A stretch of 64,000 nt of DNA. Origin: Candidatus Nitrotoga arctica. GTDB taxonomy: Bacteria; Pseudomonadota; Gammaproteobacteria; Burkholderiales; Gallionellaceae. Each line of letters starts with the position of its first letter. Position 1 is the stretch's first letter. A program made the position numbers and the translations under genes. This document shows, piece by piece, positions 44,592 to 55,200 of this stretch. The notes beneath the pieces are model-generated. The model ran no database searches. It was not told the DNA's origin and saw only the letters and a list, made by a program, of their open reading frames with translations. Location of the stretch: positions 2,170,001-2,234,000 of the forward strand of contig NZ_OU912926.1 in the NCBI RefSeq assembly GCF_918378365.1. The letters are read 5' to 3'.

Positions 44592-45140
44592 TTAATATTT
44601 TTTCCAGCCATTTAACATCTTTTCCAGCCAGAAAATGCCAACCATGGTTTTACTGTCATTGATTTTGCCTTGTCTTATCCAATCCAGTGCATCGGAGAGC
44701 GATAGCTCAAATACTTCGAGGAACTCGCCATCGTCTAGTTGCCTACCTTGGTAGGTCAGACCTCGCGCCAGAAAATATTCCATTCGTTCATCGGCAAAAC
44801 CTATACACGGCCAAGCCGTAGTCAAATGCGTCCATTGGCTGGCAATGTAACCGGTTTCTTCCAATAATTCGCGTTGCGCGGTGAGCAAAATATCTTCGCC
44901 ATGATCAATTTTTCCAGCAGGTAACTCAATGAATTCGCGTTGCGGCGCATAACGAAATTGCCGTTCCATCAATAGGTCGCCATTGTCCAAAATTGCCAAC
45001 ACAGCCACCGCGCCGGGATGGACTATATGTTCACGCGAACCCACACTGCCATCCGGCAAGCGCACACTGTCTTTAAACACCTTGATAAAATCACCTTCAT
45101 ACACAGCCATCGAATCAATACGCGTTTCTTTTAAATCCAT
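44592..45140 (-). CDS. Nudix hydrolase, ADP-ribose pyrophosphatase type
   Basis: A 182-residue NUDIX enzyme with a perfect box at 76-98 (GKIDHGE...QRELLEETGY), which binds the catalytic Mg2+. The upstream ELPAG motif (72-76) and PCIGFADERMEYFLARGL fit the ADP-ribose/NudF-like group. It probably hydrolyses ADP-ribose or related nucleotide sugars. It lies 47 bp downstream of the DUF255 gene in the same direction and may share its transcript. Confidence 0.9.
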   Translation of the reverse strand: MDLKETRIDSMAVYEGDFIKVFKDSVRLPDGSVGSREHIVHPGAVAVLAILDNGDLLMERQFRYAPQREFIELPAGKIDHGEDILLTAQRELLEETGYIASQWTHLTTAWPCIGFADERMEYFLARGLTYQGRQLDDGEFLEVFELSLSDALDWIRQGKINDSKTMVGIFWLEKMLNGWKKY

Positions 45141-45187
45141 AAATACTCCTTAAATTTTATCAACGAATGCATGTCGCACGCAGGTGA

Positions 45188-47260
45188 CTATGTATTCTGT
45201 GCATTAATACTGCCTGAACCCGTTTCGCCAGATTTGCAAACATCTATCAATTTTTGGCAATCTTCAATTACCGGCAAGCATTGCACTCCCTGGCACACCC
45301 AAGCGCTAACATCTTGTGTGTAAGGCCTCGTCAACGTTTCTGGTAGTCCAATTAGCTCGCCTTCCAAAGCCAAAATCAGGGTACCAGGCCAATAATGCTG
45401 AAATAATTGCTCGCGCCACGCTGCACTTGCTTCGGGAGTACTACGTAAAATAACAATTTGCGGCGGCATGAGATATTCTTGCAAAGTCATTAGAAGGCTA
45501 GTGAAGCTCATTGGTTGCTTTGCAAAAAACGGATAATAAAGCGTCAGGGTGCGCTCGGCGGCCTCAAGGTAGCGCTTCTCTCCCAAAATATGGCCGAGGC
45601 GCTGTAACGCGAGCGCTGCGATGCCATTACCGGAAGGCATGGCATTATCATGCTCTGGTTTCGGGCGATGGATGAGCTTTTCGTGGTCGTGGCTCGTAAA
45701 GAAAAACCCTCCCGCTTGCTGATCTTCGAATTGTTCCAGTAACACATCGGCAAGCGCGCGGGCAAATTCCAGATCAATCAGACGGAACTGCGTTTGCAGC
45801 AATTCCAGCAAGGCGTCCAGCATGAATGCATAGTCATCAAGATACGCATTCAGATGCGCTTTGCCGTCCTTGCTGGTAGCAAACAGGCGACCATTTTGCC
45901 ACATCGTGGCATGGATAAAATCCACCGCCCGCTGTGCCGACAATATCCACTCTGACTCGCCCAGTCTCCTGCCGGCACGCGCCATCCCTTTAATCATAAG
46001 AGCGTTCCAGCTGACCAATATTTTTTCGTCACGTCCTGGGCGAACCCGGTTTGCGCGCGCGGCAAACAATTTTTTTTGCGCACTGGTGAGTTGCTGCGCG
46101 ATTTGTTCAAGAGGCAGATGGCGCGCTTCTGCTATGGTGGTTAGCGGCTGGGCAACTATCAAATTCCAATGCCTATTTTCAAAATTAGGCGGATGATCCA
46201 GACCGTAATGAGCCGCTACAATGGCATATTCTTCAACGCTCAACAGGCTTGCGGCCTGCTCTGGCGTCCACACATAAAATTTGCCTTCCTCGTGTTCTGA
46301 ATCCGCATCCAGGCTGGAATAATAACCACCTTGCGGCGACTGCATCTCACGCATGACCCAATCCGAAATTCCTTGCACCACACGCTTGAACGATGCCTCG
46401 CCCGATAGCACATACGCATCGGTATAAAGCGCCAGCAGTGGACCATTGTCATAGAGCATTTTTTCAAAATGGGGAATTTCCCAGCGTTCATCCACGCTGT
46501 AGCGGCAAAAACCGCCACCAAGCTGATCGTAGATCCCGCCATCTGCCATTTTGCGCAAAGTGTGGAGCACCATGCGATGCGCGTCGGGGTTACCGCCGCG
46601 CGTCGCATACCTTAACAAAAATTCCATTTCGGTCGGGAGCGGAAATTTAGGCGCACCGCCGAAACCACCGTGAATCGGATCAAAAGATTGTTGCAATCCG
46701 CTGAATGCCTCTTCCAATGACGTTTTATTGAAACTAACCTGGTTTTCTGCACTCGGCAGGCTAGTACCAAATAGTTGCAACAGCGACGCACTTTGTTTGG
46801 CAATGTCATCCCGACGCGTGTGGTAAAGATCAGCCACACGTTCGAGCAAAGGCACAAAACCAGGCAGATTGTAGCGCGCCTCTTTTGGAAAATAGGTACC
46901 GCCAAAAAACGGCACTTGATCGGGCATTAAAAATAAGGTGAGTGGCCAGCCACCATTACGCTGGGCCAGCATATTATGGGCAGCCTGATAAATGTGATCC
47001 AGGTCGGGGCGCTCTTCACGATCCACCTTGATATTAATGAAATATTGGTTCATCACTGCGGCGACGTCTGCATCCTCAAACGACTCGTGTGCCATGACAT
47101 GGCACCAGTGGCAGGCCGAATAACCAATGGATAGCAGGATCGGTTTATTCTGTTCGCGAGCGCGCATCAGTGCTTCCTCACCCCAAGGAAACCAGTCAAC
47201 TGGATTGTCGGCATGCTGCTGCAAATAGGGGCTGGTCTCTTGGGCAAGGCGGTTAGGCAT
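45188..47260 (-). CDS. thioredoxin-domain protein of the DUF255/YyaL (spermatogenesis-associated 20) family
   Basis: A 690-residue two-domain protein. The N-terminal ~160 residues are a thioredoxin-like DUF255 domain with Cys50/Cys53 in [15 protein letters not shown]. The remainder is an (alpha/alpha)6 barrel like glycosidases and N-acylglucosamine epimerases ([52 protein letters not shown]). The biochemical role is unknown in bacteria. I place the start at ATG 47260 because relatives begin [15 protein letters not shown] 47290 is also open. Probably co-transcribed with the Nudix gene. Confidence 0.9.
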   Translation of the reverse strand: MPNRLAQETSPYLQQHADNPVDWFPWGEEALMRAREQNKPILLSIGYSACHWCHVMAHESFEDADVAAVMNQYFINIKVDREERPDLDHIYQAAHNMLAQRNGGWPLTLFLMPDQVPFFGGTYFPKEARYNLPGFVPLLERVADLYHTRRDDIAKQSASLLQLFGTSLPSAENQVSFNKTSLEEAFSGLQQSFDPIHGGFGGAPKFPLPTEMEFLLRYATRGGNPDAHRMVLHTLRKMADGGIYDQLGGGFCRYSVDERWEIPHFEKMLYDNGPLLALYTDAYVLSGEASFKRVVQGISDWVMREMQSPQGGYYSSLDADSEHEEGKFYVWTPEQAASLLSVEEYAIVAAHYGLDHPPNFENRHWNLIVAQPLTTIAEARHLPLEQIAQQLTSAQKKLFAARANRVRPGRDEKILVSWNALMIKGMARAGRRLGESEWILSAQRAVDFIHATMWQNGRLFATSKDGKAHLNAYLDDYAFMLDALLELLQTQFRLIDLEFARALADVLLEQFEDQQAGGFFFTSHDHEKLIHRPKPEHDNAMPSGNGIAALALQRLGHILGEKRYLEAAERTLTLYYPFFAKQPMSFTSLLMTLQEYLMPPQIVILRSTPEASAAWREQLFQHYWPGTLILALEGELIGLPETLTRPYTQDVSAWVCQGVQCLPVIEDCQKLIDVCKSGETGSGSINAQNT

Positions 47261-47290
47261 ATTGGGCTCAATAAAAAATACTTCGATCAT

Positions 47291-47858
47291 GTCAGCACTG
47301 ATGCTTGCCTGACGCCGGGCTTACCGTTATACAACATTACCGTCACCATCACTACGGGATGAGCAATACTGACTTTGCGTCTTAAAAAGCGCACATTGTC
47401 TCTTTAACTATCCAGTTCGAAGGAATGAATGCCGCAGTATTAACAATTCCGCATCTATAAAATTCAGGACACCTCCGCTAAAAGTATTTTTTTCAACGTG
47501 AACACAGTCGAACGCTTCACGATATTTTATTGGATCAGCTATACTTAAAAAAGTGATATTTACGCTTCTCAGGCACCACTAGAATCCGCTTCCCGCCCAT
47601 TATTGGGTTAACAAAATCTTGTTTATATAGGCAGATAAATGCAGCACCTTGAAATTATTCCCATGACTTACCTGCCGGCAAACTTTAAATTTTCAAAGGC
47701 ACCTTCTGGATTTGAATCCGTCTAAATTATTTGATGCAATTTTCGTTTAAATCCACCCATCTATTTTTCCAAGAAGAACTCAAAAAGTACTTCTCAATCA
47801 TTCTGGTAGCTCCATCATAAAGCGCACGCTCAAACTTTTTACCCTGGCTGTTCTTATC
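47291..47858. other. intergenic region between DUF255 and penicillin-binding protein genes
   Basis: About 570 bases, divergent promoters on both sides. Its last ~105 bases are open in frame with the following gene and encode I-I-K-R-T-L-K-L-F-T-L-A-V-L-I-L, which looks like the natural N-terminus of that protein although no ATG, GTG or TTG precedes it. Nothing else recognised. Confidence 0.5.
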
Positions 47859-50800
47859 TTGTTTCTTATTGCACTGGCCCTTACCGCTTTCTTTATTTAT
47901 CGAGAAACAGAAACCTCTGCATACCAGGCGCGCCGTCTTGCAAAACTGGGCAATGATCTTCGCTGGGAGGTGAAAAGTGGTCCAAATGGTGGTTTACATT
48001 TACCCCAGGCGGGGCCATACGATATGCGCCTTGGATATAGTCGATTGCCAGAGTTTCTTCAGAGTCTGACCGATCGCGGCTTCCATGTGCATGCTCAGGC
48101 AAGAATTTCCTCGCGTATGAAGAAACTCGTTGAACAGGGACTATTCGTCCCCTACCGGGAAAAATCGCAGACCGGTCTCGCAATTGTCGACGGCAACGGT
48201 CAGCCACTTTACCGTGCTGTTTTCCCAACTCGCGTTTATGAAAACTTTGAATCGGTTCCGCCATTGGTAACAAACAGCCTACTATTTATCGAGAATCGTG
48301 AGCTATTGGACCCGGCCCAACCCAGAAAAAATCCGGCCATCGAGTGGACCCGGCTTGGAAAGGCAGTGCTCGACAAGACTATTCAGTTCGTTCGACCTGA
48401 ACACGACGTACCGGGCGGTAGCACACTTGCAACTCAAATTGAGAAATACCGGCATTCTCCCCACGGGATGACCCTCAGCCCCAATGACAAGATACAACAA
48501 ATCGCCTCGGCCTCTGTGCGCGCTTATCTGGATGGGGAGGAAACAATGCCTGCCCGCAAGCGTATCGTAGTAGATTATCTTAATACGGTTCCACTTGCCG
48601 CTGCCGCGGGCTTCGGAGAAGCCAACGGACTGGGAGACGGTTTGTGGGCATGGTACGGCCTGAATTTCGAACGTACTAATCGCATCCTGAAAACCGGGTC
48701 TGCAAGCAGTACGGACCTTGCCGAGACGGCACGTTACTATAAACATGTGCTAAGTCTCATGATCGCCCAGCGCAGGCCTTCCAGTTACTTGATTAGCGAA
48801 CGCAAAGCGCTAAATGAACTTACCAATAGCCACTTGCGCGTGCTGGCGCAGGCCGGCGTAATATCACCCAAACTCAGTGAGGCTGCGATAAACGTACCGC
48901 TACGCTTCCGCTATGCCGCTGTGCCAGAAGAAACCAGGAATTTCTCTGCTTCAAAGGCTGCTAATGCGGTACGGGTGCATCTTGCTTCTCAACTGGGGTT
49001 ACAGCGTCTGTATGAGCTGGATCGTCTGGATTTATCGGTGCAAAGCACGCTCGACGGCGAGTTGCAAAAAAAGACTACCGATATCTTGCGTCAGCTCAAA
49101 AATCCGGAATATGCGCGCGCTGCGGGACTATATGGCAATCGCCTGCTGGGCGAAGCGGATCCGGGCAAAATAATTTACAGTTTCACGCTTTCCGAGCTGA
49201 CACCGCAGGGTGCAAAATTTCGAATTCAGGCTGACAACTTCGATCAACCCTTAGACATCAATAAAGGCACTAAGCTGGATCTTGGATCCACAGCAAAACT
49301 AAGGACATTGGTAACTTATCTTGAAATTGTCGAAGCACTGCATCGAAAATATGCTGCACTTGAACCAGAGACGTTACATAAAGAAGTGAGCGATCCTAAC
49401 GATGTCCTAAGTCGCTGGGCGATCGAATATCTACTACAAAGCACGGACAAAAGTTTGGCAGCCATGCTGGGAGCTGCCCTGGAACGCAAATATTCTGCTA
49501 ACCCTTTTGAACAATTCTTTACCGGTGGTGGAGCGCATTATTTCCAAAATTTCAAACATGAAGACGACAGCAGGATACTGAGTGTGCGCGAAGCGACGCT
49601 CAATTCCGTCAACCTCGTTTACATCCGCCTTATGCGCGATATCGTGCGCTACCATATGCTTCATATCAAGGGTTCGTCTGCCAAGATACTCAAGGATGCT
49701 GACCACCCTGGTCGCGAGGCATACCTCAGGCGATTTGCGGACAAGGAAGGCACGGAATTCATCAACCGTTTTTATCTTAAGTACAAGGGTAAAACGGCAA
49801 GCGAGATTGACGAGATATTTTTTTCCAGCTTTCGGCACACGCCGCGCCGACTTGCCGCCGCTTACCGCTATATTCATCCTGAGGCTACGCCCGCTCAGTT
49901 CAATAAATTCATGACATCGCGTCTGCCTGGCCTCCAGGGGCCGGATGAGCGCGTTCTCCATGACCAGTATCAGCGCTATGCGCCAGGCAAATACTCACTG
50001 GCGGACCAGGGTTATATCGTAGCCGCACACCCCTTGGAATTATGGCTCGTGCACTATTTAAGTAGCCACCCAAATGCGAAATTTAAGGACGTGATCAAAG
50101 CCAGCAGCGCAGAGCGTATAGCTGTCTATCGCTGGCTATTCAAGACCATCCACAAGAATGCACAGGACATCCGAATCCGCAGCCTGCTGGAACTGGAAGC
50201 CTTTCTGGAGATTCACCGCAGTTGGAAACGCCTCGGCTATTCTTTCGATGCCCTTGTACCATCACTAGCCACGGCAATAGGCAGTTCCGCTGACCGACCT
50301 GCCGCACTCGCCGAACTGATGGGCATTATCTTGAATAATGGCGTTCGAATTCCCACGATGCTTATCGAACGTCTGCACTTTGCAGCGGGCACGCCCTTTG
50401 AAACCATTGTGGAACGTATCCCTATCCAAGGTGAAAAAATGTTCTCACCCGACCTAGCCGCTGTAGTGCGTGACGTATTAACCAGAGTAGTGGAAAAAGG
50501 CACCGCATCGCGACTCGCCCACTCAATTGTGAAAGAAGATGGTACCTGGATCCCGATCGGCGGCAAAACTGGAACCGGTGATCATCGTTATGTCACTTTT
50601 TCCTCGGCCGGTGTTATCAAAGAATCCCATGCGGTAAACCGCTCCGCCACTTTTGTGTTCTTCATCGGGGATCGATTCTTCGGAACGCTGACTGCATTTG
50701 TGCCAGGCGCGGACGCAGCTAACTATCAATTTACTTCAGCACTCTCTACGCAAGTTTTGAAATACCTCTTGCCTACTTTGAAACCGCTCACTGATAAGGC

Positions 50801-50927
50801 TCAACCTCTGCCCGAACAAACCTCATCGAAACCAATCGTCAAGCCCAGCTCGGCAAAAGAAAAGGGGGTAGATGAGGCTGTTAATTCCAGCCAACAGCCC
50901 GCTTTGGTAGACGATCAGCTACCTTGA
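47859..50927 (+). CDS. class A penicillin-binding protein-like (GT51 transglycosylase plus transpeptidase)
   Basis: A 1022-residue, membrane-anchored peptidoglycan synthase-like protein. After an N-terminal membrane helix, the glycosyltransferase 51 region shows FIENRELLDP (catalytic Glu region) and PGGSTLATQIEKYRHSP. The transpeptidase part has the SxxK motif as Ser477-Thr-Ala-Lys480 (DLGSTAKLRTL) and KTG at 903-905 (GGKTGTGDHRY). It is longer than PBP1a/1b because of a large insertion in the second half. The only canonical start is TTG 47859, inside the membrane helix; see the upstream stretch. Monocistronic. Substrate details are inference. Confidence 0.85.
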   Translation: MFLIALALTAFFIYRETETSAYQARRLAKLGNDLRWEVKSGPNGGLHLPQAGPYDMRLGYSRLPEFLQSLTDRGFHVHAQARISSRMKKLVEQGLFVPYREKSQTGLAIVDGNGQPLYRAVFPTRVYENFESVPPLVTNSLLFIENRELLDPAQPRKNPAIEWTRLGKAVLDKTIQFVRPEHDVPGGSTLATQIEKYRHSPHGMTLSPNDKIQQIASASVRAYLDGEETMPARKRIVVDYLNTVPLAAAAGFGEANGLGDGLWAWYGLNFERTNRILKTGSASSTDLAETARYYKHVLSLMIAQRRPSSYLISERKALNELTNSHLRVLAQAGVISPKLSEAAINVPLRFRYAAVPEETRNFSASKAANAVRVHLASQLGLQRLYELDRLDLSVQSTLDGELQKKTTDILRQLKNPEYARAAGLYGNRLLGEADPGKIIYSFTLSELTPQGAKFRIQADNFDQPLDINKGTKLDLGSTAKLRTLVTYLEIVEALHRKYAALEPETLHKEVSDPNDVLSRWAIEYLLQSTDKSLAAMLGAALERKYSANPFEQFFTGGGAHYFQNFKHEDDSRILSVREATLNSVNLVYIRLMRDIVRYHMLHIKGSSAKILKDADHPGREAYLRRFADKEGTEFINRFYLKYKGKTASEIDEIFFSSFRHTPRRLAAAYRYIHPEATPAQFNKFMTSRLPGLQGPDERVLHDQYQRYAPGKYSLADQGYIVAAHPLELWLVHYLSSHPNAKFKDVIKASSAERIAVYRWLFKTIHKNAQDIRIRSLLELEAFLEIHRSWKRLGYSFDALVPSLATAIGSSADRPAALAELMGIILNNGVRIPTMLIERLHFAAGTPFETIVERIPIQGEKMFSPDLAAVVRDVLTRVVEKGTASRLAHSIVKEDGTWIPIGGKTGTGDHRYVTFSSAGVIKESHAVNRSATFVFFIGDRFFGTLTAFVPGADAANYQFTSALSTQVLKYLLPTLKPLTDKAQPLPEQTSSKPIVKPSSAKEKGVDEAVNSSQQPALVDDQLP

Positions 50928-51779
50928 TGGGTGAAGCTGGCTCGAAATTAATTAATTGCTGGACATCGTGACGCGTTAGAGGTGGCTTTGTAATCTATGT
51001 TCTCCTGAACAAACCCCAGGTATTGGACGAAGCAAACGCGAAAGCCGCCGCGGAGCCGGACCTAGGGCAATTAATCGGCACAACGTCATATTTTTCCTAT
51101 CAATTTTATTACCAACAGAAAATCGAATTTGTTGAGAAAAATTCAAGCCGAAAGGCTTAACAAATATGCGCTAGGCAACGCTCCGACAACACCAAAATCA
51201 ACGCGATTGCAAACAGCAGCGATACTTAAACAAGACTATTCGGTCGCCAGCAGATGTCTATATTTGCCTACTCGATTTCAAGTTTTGCAAATGCTTCTAT
51301 TATGGTGATACTTGAATTGCAACGATTTGGATATGCGAACTGGCCACTTCCTTACGTCCGTTAGCCTACTCTGTGTTACGGTGATAACGCAGAATCTGGC
51401 TGTAGCTGTTGGTGCCGCTGTCACTGTTACGTTTAGCATTACACCAAATATAACGTGCTCTCGCTATCGAATTTCAGGCATTTATTGCCACATTTGCTTT
51501 GAGTGCCTCCTTGGAATTATCCTGTCGCTCGCATGGGCTGTAGGTTCAGTAATCCTGCCATGAGACGAACATTGTTGAATTGGACGAGGGCTTGTCGGAA
51601 ATATTTACGCTTGCAGTTCCGGTAAATTTTTGTTATTCAATATCTATTTGATTAACAATGAAAAAATATAATTGGCGTGAAAATTGCTGAATTTGATGTC
51701 GTTCATCAACTTGCCAATAGTGCATATTTCTAAGCAATAAATTAAGATCAACATTATTCATCTAAAAGGAGATACGGTT
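50928..51779. other. stretch with no supported gene
   Basis: About 850 bases. A frame at 51312-51563 encodes a hydrophobic, Cys-rich peptide without a ribosome binding site, and a frame ending near 51308 encodes a basic peptide; neither resembles a known family. The last ~200 bases are very AT-rich and probably hold the promoter of the secreted-protein gene. Confidence 0.45.
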
Positions 51780-52205
51780 ATGAAGCGTCTTATGGTTACA
51801 AGCATCGTCTTGTTCGCAGGAATTTCTGGGAAAGCAATGGCACTAGACTGTCAAGGTAACAGCCAATTGAAAGATCCTGCCCTTATTGCTGACGCTATTT
51901 CTAATAAAACAGTGTGTGCCATGTTAGGAAGCCAAAAATGGCAGGAATTCCATGGTGCCGGGGGGAGTCTTATCGACTACAAGAAGGGACCGACTGATCC
52001 CATGGAGAAGACCAAACAAGTAGGCACCTGGAGCACCAGCGGGAATGGGGGCAATAGCAAAGTAACATATAACTACGGGACCGGAGGGTCGCCGTCCTAT
52101 AAAGTTCATCTTAAGGGCGGCACCTACACGTTCTGTGGTATTGGCGGCGCCCCCACCGTGGACGTGACCTTGCTTTCAGGTCAAGTCTCATGCGGGTTTA
52201 AATAA
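51780..52205 (+). CDS. small secreted protein of unknown function
   Basis: A 141-residue protein with a textbook signal peptide (MKRLMVTSIVLFAGISGKAMA) and a strong SD (AAGGAG) 8-9 nt before ATG. The mature 120 residues have four cysteines, suggesting two disulfides, and a Gly/Ser-rich middle (GTWSTSGNGGNSKVTYNYGT) followed by KVHLKGGTYTFCGIGGAPTV. This looks like a compact beta-rich periplasmic protein. I do not recognise a family. It is monocistronic and convergent with the large VanZ gene. Confidence 0.75.
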   Translation: MKRLMVTSIVLFAGISGKAMALDCQGNSQLKDPALIADAISNKTVCAMLGSQKWQEFHGAGGSLIDYKKGPTDPMEKTKQVGTWSTSGNGGNSKVTYNYGTGGSPSYKVHLKGGTYTFCGIGGAPTVDVTLLSGQVSCGFK

Positions 52206-52293
52206 GGATGCAATGCCGCATCAGTAACACTCGTTCACCTCTATCCAAACTGACCATAAATACGCTAGGAGCGGGCTGACGGAGCAAGGTTTT

Positions 52294-55200
52294 TCAGGAA
52301 GCCGGGGGGTTCATCCTGGCCCCCCAGCAGAATCGGATAAGCAGCAAGAATAGAAGGATGAGGCGCGGACTGTCCACCAGGCTGTCTAGAGTGCCGATTA
52401 CGAGGAAGCCGATGCTGGATGCCAGCATCGCACCAGCTATCGCGTCGCCGCGCCAAGTATCGCGGCCAGCGCGCCATAAGCCGACCACGACGAAAAAGGT
52501 CAGGGCGACCAAACCCAACCACCCTTGGTCAAACAGGACTTGAATTGGCAGGCTCCAGATATGCCATGGCCTATCGTTGTCAACGGTAAAGAACCACCGG
52601 TCCAATCCCATCGAAAATTCTCCATTGCCAAGCAGGTTACCCCCGTCCATTGACTGCACGCGCACGTTGTCCACATCTACCACGGCATGTGCATTGGAAT
52701 TGTAGATAGACAGCTTGACGGGACGGGATGCATACCAGCGGCCGCTTCCCACATCGCCCGATTGCAGACGCGTCTGGACTGATTGCCATCGTCCGTTTCC
52801 TGTAACATCAATGGACTTGAGGGTGCAGCGCGCTGAGGTGAGTAGCCACTTTTCGCAGATTGACACAGAGACTTGAGTGTTAGGCTGATCGCTGCGGGCG
52901 TTCAGGCTGAGCAAATAATCACGCTGTGGTTCAATCGTGACGAACTGCTCTACGTAAAGTGGACTACCCGTTCCCAGTCGCAGGAACGTGTTGCCAGTTT
53001 CGGAACCTAGCCGATAAGTGGCTGCTCGGTTTTCTTCGCTACGCCAAGAATGAGTTTCCGGGTAACGGCCAATTCCCATCCCGAACAGTGCTGTGGGCCA
53101 GCCCGGATCCCGCATCTGCAAAGCATCGGCCCAATGGGCTAAACGTACTTCCAGATCAACTCCAGCCTGAGACATACGAGTCTGCGTGAACGGACCTTTG
53201 AAGATCGGTACCGCCACTGCGAGAGCCAAAATCACAAGTACGAAAGCCGCCATGCCGCGCTTAAAAAAACTCGTTCGCACCCGATTGTCTGATTTTGCCA
53301 TAGCCATCAGCAGGGCGAGTGCCATAGCGATACCGAAGGCAACGTAGCCAATACGCGAGAAAGTGACCATCACTCCATAGGTGGCGCCAACCAGCAACGC
53401 TGTACCGGTCAGCCTTGTTACCCAGCTCCGTCTTTCAAACAGCAGCACCACCAGGAATGGTGTCGATAGCGTAAGGAAAGATTCGATATCAGCCCCGCCG
53501 GTATGCATCTGGGAGAAAGGCCCTGTCACCCGGTAAACGTCGGTGAAATTGAATAATCCAGGAAACACGAAACGCTCCCAGGCCAACATCACAATCGTAC
53601 CGGCCAAGCCGGCCACCATACCTCGCGCGAAAAGGCCGCGAACATCCTGCCCGATGGACGCCAGTCGTCCGAGCAGGCCATATATAAGGAATGCCCATAA
53701 TGCACCCTTTGCAATGCGGAGCGCGTTATAGGGACTGTAGTAATTTGTGAATGAGTTTGCCTCTAGCGTTTGCCATGGCAGCAAGGCGCAGAGGATGCCA
53801 ATCGCATAGGAAAGACCCAGTAAAGCAGCGAGGGAAAGAAACAGCAGGTCGCGTGGTGAATGACGACGCGCGGGCGGTAATCGGACATAACCGACGGTGA
53901 CGCTGGTCAATAGAAGAAAATCAAACTCGTCAAAATAAAAGCGTCCACTCCAAGGCGCGAGGTCGAAAAACGCTAGAGCAGCTGGAACAACAATGAATAT
54001 CAACTGTGGCCGGTACCAGAGCAGAACCGCATACCCAGCGAAAAGCGCAGCGAGGAGAGCTGGCTGGCTAGGAAAGGTCGCGACACCCCAGCCGACACTC
54101 GCCAAGCCCGCAATCAGGACGGCGTAACCTATAAGAGATGGCCTTTTGAGCATGATAAGCGGCACGGCCGACACTGTCGTGTCCGACATTTTGTTATTTA
54201 TTGCTGGCGCCTTGGCCTTGGGAGCTTCCGTTTCACTAACATAGGGACGGCTGCGCATGGGGTAAGTTGATGCCGCAGTCATCGGCGAGTCAATGTGCTT
54301 CGAGATCTCTGCAGATATAGTAGGGGCAGACGCAAGCCGATTGACCAGTTTCGCTGTTGCCCAAGCAGAAAACCCAGCGAGGAGAATATTGGTGGGGTCG
54401 GGGTGGAGAGTCTCAAGGTATAACTTGCTCGTTTCCATGAATCCAGCTAACAACATTGCCATTAACATCGCTAGCCCGGGAGGATTCCAGGATGCCCAAG
54501 CCAGAATTCCAATGGGCGCATACAATAGGCATATGGATGTCAAACTTAACAGGGCGACCTGTTCCGTAGAGTAGTAATGATAATAAAACGGAAGAAAATG
54601 AATGTCATTTAAGATGCTCATGGCGAAGTCGTTGCCTATCCAGCGATGCTCGAACCAGCCATTTACCGCAGTCAGGGCAATCAGATAAAGGATACCCATG
54701 GGTAGACCGAATCGCCTGAATTCAGACGCCAGTCGTGATAAGTGCAACCGTGTACGATGGCGCCAAAACAGTGCGCCCAGACAAATTCCCGTCGCACGTG
54801 TAAACACGGAAAGACCCTGGCTAATGCCGGACACAATGAAAAATTGGGCAATCTCAATAATTAGTCCAAGGACCGCGCCAACGACAAATGCACGGGTAAA
54901 AGACCACGGGCGCCCCCTAATTGTCAGTTGGCAGAGTATCAAACCCAAGGGTACGACGGCCAAGGTTTCTGCAAACAGCTTAGCAAGAGGAAGCGCGATG
55001 TTGCCACGTACGGACTCCGATGCTACCAGCCATCCCCAGCCATCCGAGTGAAGCTTCCATTCGAGTTCAGGCACTGATACCAAGAAATCGTAGGGAAATA
55101 GGCTGAACGCAACATAGCCAATAGCATATGCTTTCAGCAGATGGGCAACCAAGCGATCCGGATTTCCCATAAGCGTGGAGAGGAACGACATGAATCGATC

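Noticed and set aside
51312..51563. Hydrophobic 83-codon open frame
   Set aside because: No SD, odd Cys-rich composition, no recognised family; left as part of an unassigned stretch.
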